Origin: Campylorhamphus procurvoides
Lineage: Eukaryota > Chordata > Aves > Passeriformes > Dendrocolaptidae
Direction of reading: 5' to 3'
DNA length: 64,000 nt
NCBI GenBank assembly: GCA_013396655.1
Contig: WBMV01006647.1
Coordinates: 3,443,400 to 3,507,399, forward strand
Part shown: piece after piece, positions 52,108-64,000 of the stretch
Layout of the letters: each line of letters opens with the position of its first letter
Numbering within the stretch: position 1 is the first letter of the stretch
Position numbers and translations under genes: made by a program
The notes under the pieces: generated by a model
What the model was told of the DNA's origin: nothing
What the model saw: the letters and a program-made list of their open reading frames with translations, nothing else
Database searches by the model: none

Positions 52108-55100
52108 GTCATTCTCTGTCTATCAGGAAAGAAACTCAACCCACTGTACTTTATTATGGATTGTTTAGCATGTATTTCTTTTTTTCAGGCCACTCTGTCC
52201 ATAGTAAAAACAGGTTTTTAAAATAAACCTGAGACTGTGATTATTCTTTATTATGATGATGAGATTTATATAAGAAAACAAGACCTTTTTTAAAGGCTGA
52301 ACACACCTCTGCAGTACATCACAGAGACAATTAAACTGTCCACAGACCATCAAATTCCCCCTTTCTCCTACACCTGACTTCTCTCTGAGGCCAGATTGCA
52401 CAACAGCTCTGAAAATAGATGTGCACTGCAGAGTGCTCTGAAGATCAATATAGACCTGGGCAATTTGGACCAGGCAGGAAGCATCTTCCAGAGCCAAGGG
52501 TCCACCACTGGGAGAAAGCTGCTGCCAAATGCCACCAAAAATATCTACCCCCCTCAGCAAATCTTGTACGACCTGAAGGTCAATGGTTTCAGGCTCTGCT
52601 GGAGCACACTAAGAAACTTGATTTCAGAGTTTGGGGCCCTCCATGGAGAGCATCTTTCTGCCAGTTTCTAAAGTCACACCATCAGGCCCTGCCAACACAA
52701 TATGCCACCTCATTTCGGCTGCCAAGCTGGGACCCCAAGACACAGACAAGCCTCATTTAGACAACTTGCCTCGGACAACGATGTGACGGCTTCCACTGGA
52801 GAGAAGGGGAACCACTGATGCATCCCCTGTATGCTGGTAATTAGCACGTACTGTGCATTACAAAACTGCTCTTATTTCAGACAAAATAAACTACCAGATG
52901 ACAGTGCAGAAGACAGGAACACTAATTAGACCTATGTGCAATTAATATTATAAAGAAGGCTCATAACAACATGAAAAAGAAACTTTTCTTTTTTTTTTTC
53001 TTCAAATGTGCATTCCTAATTTTTTTAATTACAGACTGGAGAGGTTTTACCAAGTGCAAGGGCCTCTGTTCACTGCAGAGTCACTGAAAAGGCAGAGGGA
53101 GGTTCTGAGCCTGCAGTGACCTCCACAGCCCCCTCCCAGTGTCACGGGGGGTGAATGACACAGTGACCCCCAAAATCAATACACCTAAATCAATACACTG
53201 CCTCGATTCCTTCTCTCATTGACACTGAATGAGAAGCCCAACTGCACACCTCAATTATGCTGGTGCTGTTTTAAGGATGCCACTACCCATTACCAGCATT
53301 AGGGAGATGTGTGAGCGCTTTCCCAAACACCAGGTCCCACCTGCTCACATAAGGAGTCTCACTCCTCCTATTAGAGGTCACCTTGCTGCAGAAGGAGGGA
53401 TGCAAAGGCATCTGACCTTCTTAAATAAAGCTGTACTAAAAAAACATCTCATGGAGACAGGATTTTAAGGAAGGGAACAGTACTGGTTTTCCACAGCTCT
53501 GGCACGAGGAGAGCAGCGACTCATTTAGATGATGGAAAACCTTGAGAGGGAAACAGGACATTTTTGTGACGTTAGCAGGCCCCAGCACAGAGTATTGATG
53601 TACTGAATTCCTGATAGACTTTTGTTTCAATTTTGCAGTGTGACTTTGAGCTCTCTGGCTGTGTAGTTCAATCTCCGGTGCTGGAGGACTTCAGTGAATT
53701 CAGAATCAGAAAGCAATGCAATCTTGTTAAACAATGCCATTTTTAATGGTCACTCCTTCGTGTTACTAAACACAAATGAGATCCAAGATTTCACTCTCGG
53801 AATCTCTGCCTGTAGTGAGGCATATTAGAAGACTTGCAAACCAGGCTCTCAGTAATTTAATTTACACCATCCTCATTTGTAAACCTTGGAGGACAGAGAG
53901 CTATCAAAGCATATCTCAGACTCAGCATAGACTGAGGTAGGAAAAATGCTCAGTTACTCTTCAAATCATCAGGATAATCCTTAGAGCAGACTGAGCTGAA
54001 GTTTAATTTCATTCATATTTCCTAGTTCAGGCTCATTTCCTCCAATTTTCTAAATTCACTAGTTGCTGTGTTTCTCAGTTGCTCTCCCAAGCTTTGTGAT
54101 CAAGCAGACTACATCAGCAGTCCACTACGTGCCCATCTGCCCCTGCCAGGCTAACTCTATTTCTGTATAAAGTGCTCCCACTAACTCATCACTGCTCATT
54201 TTATTCAGGCACACAGGCACTGTCTGGGTGCAGAAACTGGAATTCTTGTTTCTGTAGGATTCTCGTCCCACAGAATTAGAAACACACAGAGTTGCTTCTG
54301 AAAAGCTTCAGAATATGTCAAGACATAAAATGCCCACTGAACTGCACCACAACACCTACAACTCTACCCAGCTGCCACAGGGCTCCCAACCACTGGTAAA
54401 GATACAGAACTGCCACTTTCCCCTTAAAAATTATTTATCATCCATTTACTTGCCTCAAAGTCCTTCAAACAGGTTAAAAAACATTGCAAAAACTCCATGT
54501 AAGACACAGCAGGAATCCGGTGGGTTGCCACCAGTACATGTCACATCCCAGTATAGCTACACACATCCCAAAGGGATCATGAAGCTCTCCATGAGCAGTA
54601 GAAGTGTAGATGCCTTAGGGCTGGAGTACATAATTCATGAAAGGGATTAGGCTAAAAGGTTATTTCTTCATACTTCCAGTATTAAATGGAATGACATACA
54701 GGGAGAGAAAAATGTTAATTCTAAGCCTATCTCTGTATGGTAACATTTTATTAGAGCCTTGCTTTGTAACAGGCTGTATTTGTGACAAATGTGTTATTAA
54801 GGCAGGAGAGATGGGCCACATTTCAAAGAGATTCCCTTTCCATAGCCCACTGCAGGAAGCAGGGCAGGAGAGCACCCGGTGCATTAACTTGCTATCACGG
54901 CTCTCCTAAACCTCCCAAAGACTATTTCTACACTGAGTTAAAATGTCTACACTAGGAAACATTCCCCACTCTCATGGAAGAGCTGTAATCAATCTGCCAA
55001 AAACTGAGCCTAATAACAGAAGCCAAAGGGGATGAACGTGAGCAAGGGTGGGCAGAGATGGTCTGGCAAGAGGAGGCTCAAGGAGAGTGTCAAACATGAG

Positions 55101-58100
55101 AAACTCTGTTTGAGGTCAGTAAAAAGCCCTTCTCCCACATAGGCTGGTGCTGCTGCCTCTTCAAAGGGGTCATTTTGTGGAACGCGGCAAAAAGCATAAA
55201 AGAAATTTGGGCCAAAAGATAAGCAATAAAGATTTGTATTTAAAGCCAAAGAGTAACAGCAGACATCACTATGACTAAATGCAGCACTTAGAGAGGATGC
55301 TGCTCAAATAGCCAATTCTCTAAATGTTTCCTTGTAAGATGCATGTTTCCTTTCTGTAAGAAGATAAAGACCTAGAAGAATGTGCATTTCTACGTACTAA
55401 TGCCTCAGGGGAAGTCTTACCTTGCTTTAAATAAGCTTCTTTGATAGCCAGTTTGACCCATTCAGAAATAACTTTTTTGATGGCTGTTTATCTTTGATTC
55501 TGCTGCCAGGAAAACAGAGAACTCAATGTCTGAACAGTTGTCTTGTGATCCAATTTCATTTGATAAGTCTTTTAACATCCATAAAGGAAGAAACATGGCC
55601 GAATTTTCTCATGGTGAACAGATTTTGGGGGAAAAAGAAGAAAGGAAAAGATAGGGAATAAATCAATATTCTTTGAGCACTGTTATGAGAGCAATATGCA
55701 AAAATCCTGTAGTCAAACAAGAAATGGAGGGCAGGTCCTTCCTGGGCTCTGTGTCTGTGCTTACAGCTCCCCTGGCAGCCACAGCTGTAATTAGAAGTGT
55801 CACCACACACCCAAAGAGACGTGTAGAAATGTTGTAGAGAGTCCAGGGGAGAATCCAGCCAGGATTTCAGGGCTAAATTAAGCAGCTATTTAGCTGTGAG
55901 AGAGCAGAAACCCAGTCAAAGGTGGCAGTGGCTTTGAAGAGTTCTGAAGTTGGGGCTCAAGGGTAGGAAGGACAATCCTGTCTGCAGCTGGCAACACCTT
56001 TCAGCCACCTGTGATCCACCCTTCATTCCCATGACAGAGGATGGGATGGGGAGAACACAAGGTGAATTTTTAGCTGAAACGTCTTCATCGAGCAGCTTTG
56101 TCCTAGTAATAATAAAGGCATTAATAAAATACAGTCATGCTGAAATTAAGGGACTGTACTAAAAAATTAAATCTCAATATAAAATTTCATTCAGACTAAG
56201 AAAGACATTAAATACCTTGGAATATTTTCAAAAAATGCAGGGAAAGAAACTTCTGTTCACAAAAGTTCCTATTTCTGAAGACTTTCAAAACAAAATCAGG
56301 GATTTCTGCACCAATTTCATTCTTTGAAATAAAATTTACTAGACACGGGAAAATGTGTAGCACAGTAATTACCCGAAATTATACACTTTCAAAAGAAACC
56401 AGACATCAATTCAATGCTGCATTTTCAACCTTTTCTTTCCCTAGAATTATCACCTTGTAGAAGCAGTAGGTTTGCTATCAGGCCAGGGTAGGCTTGGCCT
56501 GCATTTCTTCAACTTACTAAGCTCTTCTTACAGTTTTTTGAGTTTCACAAATATAAATTTGCAGAATGATTATTAGAATCTAGGGATTAAAAAGTACCCT
56601 GAACCAGGTACTTTTCTCCTAAAGTGAAAATGCTGGGACTGACCCCCCGCAGGGTTTCAGAGCAGGTCCCTGTGCCAGCCCACACGTAGGTCAGGCAGTG
56701 TCTGTCACGCAGGTGGCCACAATTCCCACATACAGGAGCACAAACCCCAGAGAACACCCCAGGCAGGGACAGATCGTTACTCTGAGATGACATCTCACAG
56801 AAATCAAACTTCATGAGACTTGCTACTGCCTGGTTTGCAGCAGCAGGAGCTGATATTCCTGACCCATGACCTTGGCATACTGTCCCAAATCTCCCAGCAG
56901 TGGGGACACGGTGACCAGGACAGGCAGCTCTGTCAGTGCTGGCACACACTGCCCTGATGTTCCTGCAGGGACCACAAAACCCAGGGAGTTTTCTCATCAC
57001 CAAGGTTTTTAACTCTTCCTGGTGCATCTCTTTGCTAATCCTACTCCACTGAGGTTAAAGCCAGTATTTTCAAGGAGTGCCCTTGCCAGCAGCACTTCCG
57101 AGTTGCACTGTCACATCAACCTGCCTGGGAGGAACAGGGTGACACCCCTGCACATGCCAAGGAACCCTCTGAGCAACCCCATCCTCTTTGGTTTGTCCAC
57201 GAGCAACTGGAACACGTACAAGAAAACTGCACTGCTGAGAATTAGGAGGTATATGAGCAACCCTGCCGTGCCCTTCATAAATTTAGAGATAATTAAAGCT
57301 TTTTAAGGTGACTGCAGGTTGAAGCTAACCACTCTGTGATTTACAGCCAGGATCTATTTGTCTGTTGTGCCTTTTCTCCAGGCTCCTGTTGTCGCGAGCA
57401 CAGCAGAATTTGAATAGTATAAGCACTCTTCATAAATTCCTGCTTTCCACAAACTGCCCGTCGGATCAAAAGCAGAACCTCCATGCAAGAGCACAGAAAT
57501 CTCCAGCCTTTGATTTGGAACAGATGAGGCACCCTATGTTCCTCTAAGATTAAAAACACCCTGTTGGCAGAGAATACAAGAGAGAGGAGCAAAGGGACGA
57601 CATGAAATCTTTCAAAACAAAGGAGATGGAAATTCAAAAATAGTACAGGCAACGCAGATGACAGATTGAGAAGCGGATGAGCTACAATTAAAGGGACAAT
57701 CTCCAGTCCAAAGAGGATGCTCCAGACACGAGTTAGAACATGGAAATCCTTTGGATTAGCAGTGGAGCTGAACATAATATAGACCAGCCTTCTGTTAGGA
57801 AGGGAAACTGCGGCAAACTATAATTATAATTTCGTAATGTATTTAGAGATAGTTACCTCTACCCATGATTTCATAAGTGCATTTCCAAACGAAAGGAAGA
57901 GAAAAAAAAGCGTGAACCAAATCCAGAAGAAATAACTAGCTCAGTTGGAAAGTGCAGGTCACTCATCTCTTGAGCTTATTGAATGGGTGATCCAGGAAAA
58001 TGATGACACCACCAAAATAAAGCAGCAGTCTAATCACAAAAGCCAGGCACGAAAAAAAGAAGTGTATTTTTTTCTAGATATTGGAGAAAAGATTTGGTAT

Positions 58101-60679
58101 AGAAAGGAATAAAATTCAGAAGAGTCTGTGATTTGTATTTTTGTCATATCAAATGATCACAAGCTAATACAAGATTAAATAGCAGTCAGGACAGTAAATG
58201 TGTCAAGGCATGACCTGTGTGCCCAATAGACTTGACCCAAAAATGGCACAAGGCCGGCTCAGCTGTGCTGGTCAGGGCAGAGGTCCCTCCTGCCCCAGTT
58301 TCAGGTCCTGGCAGAAGAAACTGGAGACACCAGGCAAGTAGAAAGCACATTCTGTCTTCTCTATTCTTTGACCTTGGCATACTCTGCATGTGGTAACTAT
58401 ATCAATGTGGAGAAAATCCATTTCCTGCTGAGAAGGCATGCTGAAAGGGTTAATATACTTGCAGATAACAGGCTTAGGACAGTTGGGAGTCTAAACTGCT
58501 GGCAAACACAGAAGAAAGGGCTTTAACTCAGTTTTTGGTTAGGGCTCTTTTTTGCCCCCTCAAGTTGCAAATGCAGAGTCACACACAGAAGTCAGAGTAA
58601 GATCAGGGCCTCAGACCCCAAACCCCTCTGAGTAGTGATTCATCATCAGACTCAAACTCACAGTGCACTCACTTGGCAGCTTGGATACACTCTCATAATA
58701 GGTCACACTGACACGAGTGAACTGACCCCCACTGAAGTGGAAGTTCAACAAGCAGGCTGCAGTCAGGGAAAGGGAAAATCACTGCAGAGAGAAGGCAGAA
58801 GCCCAGAATTTGCTCTCTAAAAAAGCCACAGACTGACCTGTTCTGTTCAATACCACCTTTTTGTCCTATACCATGGACTCAGGATATTATCAAGTCTGGG
58901 GCAAGCTTAAATCTACTCTTGAGGCACAATTTGCATCCCTTTATCTCTTTTTCTACGTTTTGTAGAAGTTCTTAGTCCTTTAAAAGGACCCAGCAAAGAG
59001 CTGAGGTCTAAGTGTTAAAACTTTCACTTCTGTCCTGGTTCAAGAGAAAGGAAGGAAAAGCTCTGTCCTGCAAGGGGGAAAGAGCAGGAAACAACGAGAA
59101 GACAGAAGACCTGAAGGACATAAAAGAGGAACATGCTTACCTCTCCATTTCATAAAGCAAGAACAATGCCCAGATATCACAGTGATTGGCAGTCATTATA
59201 TAAGGCAATGGCTTAATTAGCTGTAAACATGGTCAGCTAGCAAATGTTAAAAGGTCACTAAATACTAATTGTGAACAAAACAAATTGAGCTGCTTAAAAA
59301 AACCAGTCATGAATAATTTCTCAGGGCTTAGCAAATCTGCAGGCTTCTGTAAATTGCTCTTCTCTATTATGGTTGAAAAGCACTCTGCTAATTATTAATT
59401 GGATAATGATTTGTTTCTATCACTAATTCAATAATGTGCTCAGAAGTGCATTTTGAAAGTTCGCAGCTCTAGACACCATAAATATCAGATATATCTTCAT
59501 GTAACTGCTCTGGTTAGAAGGCAGGTCCCAAGTGATGGAACTGGAGCCTACAGAGCTTTCTGCTCCTTTTTAGGCACTTTGCATCAAAGTCACTGGACTG
59601 TCCATGTCCTCCAGAGACCAGGCAATGCTGCTGCAGGGAACAGGAGGTGTGCAATGCCAGGCAGGCTGTACATCCTGGGTGTTAAACAAGGGTTGGCTGG
59701 AGATTAATAGTTCACCCTTAGCAGGGTATCAAGAGGGTAAAAAGATCTCATCCCACCTCTACATCCCACTTCCAAACCTAAGGGTCTTCAGAGCACTGTG
59801 GAAATGAGGTGCAGGAGGAAGGGCATGTGGGAAGGCTTTGCTGTAGAGCACTGACCACCCCTTTGTCCTTTGACATGGGCCCTGTGCCAGGCTGGGGTTG
59901 CAATCGGTTCTGCTCACATAAAAAGCTGAAGACAAGGAAGCCAACAATAATCCTCTGGAGCTACCACTCCCTACTACCTCCCTAAATGAAGCCAGACCAT
60001 TAAAAATGCCACATAAATATCACTGACAGAAAACAGGCTTCAAGGTTATTCGGAAAAGCCCCACGCACAGACAACCTCCCCTTTTTAGTAGTGATAAAAC
60101 CCCTGAGTTTCTCAAAAGAGCAAGTCATGCCACAGGCAAACCCACCTTTCAGAACCCAGCAGCAATCTTTTTGCAGAAGAAAAGGTAACGTGGGGGAAAG
60201 GTACAGCATTGCTCCTTCATGGGCCACAGAGGCACAATCAATTGGTACAAAAGCACATTGTTGAAACACAAACCAGGGAAAGCTGCTTTATGAACCCGTG
60301 CAGCCAGCTGGAACTGCCATCAACAGCTGCGAGAGGAATTCACTCCAGGACCCAAGCACTTCATTAGGGTGGAGGTTTTTCCTATTATTATCTGTGGCTC
60401 AGGCTGCTGAAGACCTTCCACAGAGCAGCCCCACTGCTCTCTCTGCTGTTTTACGCATTCGGGGACATTCATGGTTCAGACTCTATTACTTAATCTCATC
60501 CTGAGACATCATTTCTCCCTCTCCCATCCCACAGCAGCCTTCCATCCTACTACAACCCCTTTCAACCTACAACCTACTAAATCCCACTGTGTGGTGCCTT
60601 TTGACTCTAAGTCAGAGAACAGTAGTGGTTGGGGGGCAGCACAGGTATAGAATTTCCTCCTAAGGTAAAGGCTTATTTC

Positions 60680-60946
60680 TGTGATAGGACAAAGGGGAGC
60701 AGCTTCAAAACGACACAGGGCAAGGTTAGAATAGATATTAAGAAGAAATTCTTTCCTGTGATGGTGGGCAGGCCCTGGCACAGATTGGCCAGAGAGGCTG
60801 TGGCTGCCCCATCCCTGGAAGTGTCCAAGGCCAGGCTGGATGGGGCTTGGAGCAACCTGGGATAGGGGAAGGTGTTCCTGCCCATGGCAGGGGGTGGAAC
60901 AAGATGGTCTTTAAGTTCCCTTTCAAGCCAAACCATTCTATGACTG
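60680..60946 (+). mobile_element. CR1 LINE 3'-end fragment, longest recent copy
   Basis: About 267 bases of CR1 3' part on the + strand: GATAGGACAAAGGGGAGCAG, CTTCAAAACGACACAGGGCA, TAGATATTAAGAAGAAATTC, CAGGCCCTGGCACAGATTGG, GAGGCTGTGGCTGCCCCATC, CCTGGAAGTGTCCAAGGCCA, GGCTGGATGGGGCTTGGAGC, then AAACCATTCTATGACTGC at the end. It is 5'-truncated. The long minus-strand open frames at 60673-61346 are partly its antisense and are not genes. Confidence 0.96.
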
Positions 60947-61650
60947 CAACGAACTGCAAATCAAGGAAAATGAGAGAAAATATCCAAATGGAATGACATT
61001 TCCTGCTCACTCTGCTTTTAACATTGCCTGCCTTCTGTCTGATATAGGCTACTTGATTACACATGAATACAGGTGCACAGAACCCCAGCAAGCAGTGACA
61101 GGAATACAAGTTGTGTATCAATTTGAGCTTAAGACTGGCACATAATTGCAAGGAGGAGACCATGAGCTGCCATGTGTGTTTGGCATGAGGGACAGCAGGT
61201 GACATCACAGGGATTTTGTAATTAATTACCTCAAGAAAATTCCTAACTTCGTCATTGAAAACAACCATACAAACCTCCAAATTTGGCGAAAGGGAATAAA
61301 AACTTCTAAACATGTAAAAGCTGGAGCAGGAGCTGCCTTCAAACAAAATGCTGATTCACATATACCTTCTCCTAAGCTTATATTTTATGGGATTTTCAGA
61401 GAAATAAAAAAAATGCCTCTGGTATTCTGACAGCACCGCCAACTCCAGCCCTCTTGTACTTCATTTCCCTTCCAGAAACATCAGCAGATCCTCACATCGA
61501 GAAAAACCTCAGTATTAAAGAGCAGCAAGAAGATATTCAAACCACTGTGCCCGACACCCACGGCAAACTGGTGAGAGCTATTCCAGCACATCCCACCTGC
61601 GATGAGCTCCAGGGAGTGTTCAGCATCAGGGCTGTTTCTGACCTCCTCAC
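60947..61650 (-). other. THSD7B: THSD7B intron A-B, donor-proximal section
   Basis: About 0.7 kb between the last CR1 fragment and the exon A donor. No repeat or gene is recognised. The minus frame running from exon A past its GTGAGG donor is intron read-through. Confidence 0.8.
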
Positions 61651-61914
61651 CTGAGCTGCTACAGCGAGATGGATCCACGAGCCTGCCGGTGCCATCATAG
61701 CAGGCGATGGCTCGCAGCCGCACGCCCTCGCCGCACTCCTGGGAGGCTCCCTGGGATGGCATTCCCAGCTCCAGCTCGGAGGGGCCCCCTCTGATAATGC
61801 AGTCGGACCAATTTCCATGGGGCTGAGAGGAAAACACCTCGCAGGGGCACGGCTCTGTTTCCACTTGAGGATAAACTTCTGTGTTCTGGCATTTGTCGCG
61901 CTTTCTGCTTCGCC
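61651..61914 (-). CDS. THSD7B: THSD7B internal exon A (TSP type-1 repeats)
   Basis: Internal coding exon of a thrombospondin type-1 repeat (TSR) membrane protein. It is 264 bases: two bases completing a split codon, 87 codons, then one base (G) of the next codon. The translation starts around RSRKRDKCQ, closes one TSR at VETEPCPC, and opens the next with GNWSDC. ECGEGVRLR and a Cys-containing tail ending in CSSSG follow. NWS is an N-glycosylation sequon. The 5' splice site is CAG|GTGAGG. The 3' splice site chosen is GGAACAG|GG, with a CTAAC branch-point match at 61940-61944, but the pyrimidine tract is poor and another AG lies 19 bases upstream, so the first residues are the least certain. 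The split Gly codon joins cleanly to exon B. Assignment to THSD7B rather than its paralogue THSD7A rests mainly on exons C and D and on recalled family sequence, not an alignment. Confidence 0.9.
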
Positions 61915-64000
61915 CTGTTCCAACCACAGAAATCTGTTTGTTAGCCTTGCATCTGCTGCTCTTGATAACAACACGTCACATTATTTATACTTGCATGAAT
62001 TCAACACATTAGAACCAAGACAATCTGAATGTTAATATCCAGGAATGTTTCTGAAGCATCTATTAGCTGCTGCCAGTGCTCTGGTGTGCAAGGACAATGT
62101 ATTTATCTCCAGGGGCAACCAGAGAAGTTGGAAATAGTGTTTTGATGGGTAGATCAAGGAGTAATATACAAAGTCTTACTCTAGGAATGGTCTGCCCAGA
62201 AACTGCTCTGCAATTTCATATAGGATCATTTTTCTCTAATTATCTGATAAAAATAAATTGATTGTTTTGTCTCTATTTGCTCACAATCAATGGTTGCCAG
62301 GACAACTTTCAGAGGACTCTACATTAGCCAGAACTACTTCTTCGAGGCTTCTTTACAAGTAAGTTAAAGATGCACCGTGCACAAAAACTGTGCTTTGTTG
62401 AAAAGAGAAAAAGATAATCCTCAGTAAATTATTAGGGCTGGAAAGCATTTCAGTGGCTATATTTGATTTTATGTTTTCATTTGCTCTATTCCTTCAACAG
62501 GTTTTAAAAGAAGGCTCTTTCAATAGTTTCAGGAAGCAGCAGCATCCAAATGAGACTGTGGTACAGCTCACTGCAACTGCACTCTCCATGCCCTGCTCCT
62601 GCAGGAATTCAAAGCATGAGAAGGGGTCCCCAGCACAAGAGGAAACAATGCAAAGAAGAGAGTTCATGCTCCCTGCATCCCTACAACTGCTCAAGGGAAC
62701 AAATGTCTGTGTGCAGCCTCTAAAGATAAAATCAATGCTTCCTTGGCACAGGTCAGCCAACACACCGTGGAGCGGTCCTGATGCTGGCTGAGCTCAGGAA
62801 TGTCTTTGGCATCTGCACAGAAGGGAGAATTCATCTTCAGTAGCAAACTGCATCTGTATCCCAGCCTCAAAATGTTCCTCGGGGATCTTGGACGCGCTAA
62901 AAACACTTCTGCAAGAAGGTTTTTAAAGCTTTGATCCCAGAAGAAATGTTTTCTCTTTGATATTGCACACAAACAAGATACTAAAAACAAAAAAATAAGT
63001 TATATAAACCAACAGCCCTTTCTTCCTACTCTGGAACCAAGAGTAATTTCACCACACAGAAACAAACAAACATACATGTGCCTTCAAAGCAAAGGCCACT
63101 GACTGCAGACCCTTAATATCACTGTCCTTCAAGGCCCAGCAATTTCAAAACTGTATTGCCACGGTTCTGGGGAATGTAAAATTTGCCAGCACAGAGGGTT
63201 ATTAAACACAGGGAAACCAAAGAGTGCCAGCATCTTTAGAATCTTCTACATAAAGAGATGTTTACATTTTGTGTAGGTATTTATGAGCAAATTCAGGTAC
63301 AACTCCTCATACTTCAAGGGAAGTCTTTAAAGTCTTTAAATAGACTGGGAGCTCTCTAGTGGCATTTCCAGCATTTCGTGTTTGATGAGCTGACAGGGGC
63401 CACACACTCAGTCTATATGTACAGATGTATGTTCTGCATCGTGTAAGTAAACATGGGAATTCGGGATTTGCCTGTGCTTTGTCATCATTTTATATGCCTC
63501 TGTTTAGCTGGAATCTTCCCTCTAATGAAGATGCTATTAAAGTCCTACTTTCAGGGCAAAAGTGAGACTGATCCCATACTCTTCACAAATAAATATTTCT
63601 AGAATTAGTGGTGGTGGTACTTTTAGCATCTTCACAGGCTGCTTTAAAAAATGCTGCTAAAAACATCTCCAAAACTTTTGGGGACAGAAATCCTTCAATT
63701 AAAAAGTCATTTCTTTCTTTAAATTATATTTCTGAACATTAAAAAGGTCATATACATTAAATATTATCAGGTAGTTCATACTACAGATAAAAATTACAGG
63801 AAATATTAAAAATAGAGAAAATGCTTTGTATCCGTAACACAGTAAATTAACTGGCTGTATCAATTAACTGAAGACTCACCTAAAAACTGTGTTTTCATGA
63901 TAACGACTTTGAATTTTGATATGTTCCGTAATAAAAGTCTTTCACTTTTTAAAGTAATGACAAATTTTCTATGTAGAGTCGATGGTGAATTACAAAGTAA
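61915..64000 (-). other. THSD7B: THSD7B intron upstream of exon A (3' part)
   Basis: Acceptor end of the next upstream intron, expected to be phase 1 from exon A; its donor is beyond the window. It contains the CTAAC branch-point candidate at 61940-61944 and the competing AG 19 bases before the chosen acceptor. The rest is AT-rich, with a direct AGTCTTTAA pair near 63325-63342. No gene or transposon is recognised. Confidence 0.8.

Larger units (their letters stand above)
49773..60679 (-). other. THSD7B: THSD7B intron A-B, main section
   Basis: About 10.9 kb with no recognised gene or transposon. Seen: four GCAAA units at 50773-50794, and a run of 14 T at 52094-52107. A Cys-rich 146-codon minus frame at 56587-57027 lacks TSR motifs. 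Open frames elsewhere are short. Confidence 0.7.

Noticed and set aside
60738..61346. 202-codon minus-strand open frame, the longest in the window
   Set aside because: Its C-terminal third is antisense CR1 and the rest has no family resemblance or splice context.
61481..61650. Open frame continuing beyond exon A on the minus strand
   Set aside because: It reads through a strong CAG|GTGAGG donor; the phase matches exon B, so this part is intron.
1..64000. Prokaryotic features (operons, CRISPR, phage) or an endogenous retrovirus
   Set aside because: There are no long coding frames, ribosome-site spacing, repeat-spacer arrays, gag/pol/env-like frames or LTR pairs. The window is vertebrate intronic sequence.

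Overview
The window reads as vertebrate intronic DNA, most likely from a bird. It contains four consecutive exons of one large minus-strand gene, THSD7B (thrombospondin type-1 domain-containing 7B), inside long introns. An avian (or at least sauropsid) source is inferred from the interspersed repeats. Every one I can recognise is CR1 LINE, mostly short 5'-truncated copies ending in the typical avian CR1 3' end (TTCTATGATTCT-like). I see no Alu, B1, L1 or other mammalian SINE. I cannot name the species.

Layout along the + strand, which is the reverse of the gene. 1-609: start of the intron downstream of exon D. 610-763: exon D. 764-1467: a short 704-bp intron. 1468-1601: exon C. 1602-45159: a 43.6-kb intron with three avian-type CR1 pieces (about 3068-3175, 12391-12480 and, antisense, 16555-16890) and two much older CR1-like LINE remnants (about 13510-14180 and 29560-31110). 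45160-45338: exon B. 45339-61650: a 16.3-kb intron with three more CR1 fragments (about 47845-48052, antisense 49592-49772, and 60680-60946). 61651-61914: exon A. 61915-64000: the beginning of the next upstream intron. Exon letters follow transcription order within the window and are not true exon numbers.

The four exons form one reading frame. Exon A ends in phase 1 and exon B supplies the missing two bases. B ends in phase 0 and C starts in phase 0. C ends after two bases of an Arg codon and D supplies the third. Together they give 731 coding bases (243 codons plus two leading bases) made of TSP type-1 repeats: Cys-rich, with WSxC motifs, CGxG turns and basic TRKVR-type strands. These belong to the extracellular part of a single-pass membrane protein. 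The signal peptide, transmembrane segment, cytoplasmic tail, promoter and UTRs are outside the window.

I found no second protein-coding gene, RNA gene, CRISPR array or complete mobile element. The remaining open frames are short, have no recognisable family or splice context, and look like chance. I see no clear new biological system. The items most worth checking are two perfect 23-bp hairpin palindromes in the large intron, a weak and ambiguous 3' splice site at exon A, the old LINE remnants, and some repeat-free AT-rich intervals that could be conserved non-coding elements.
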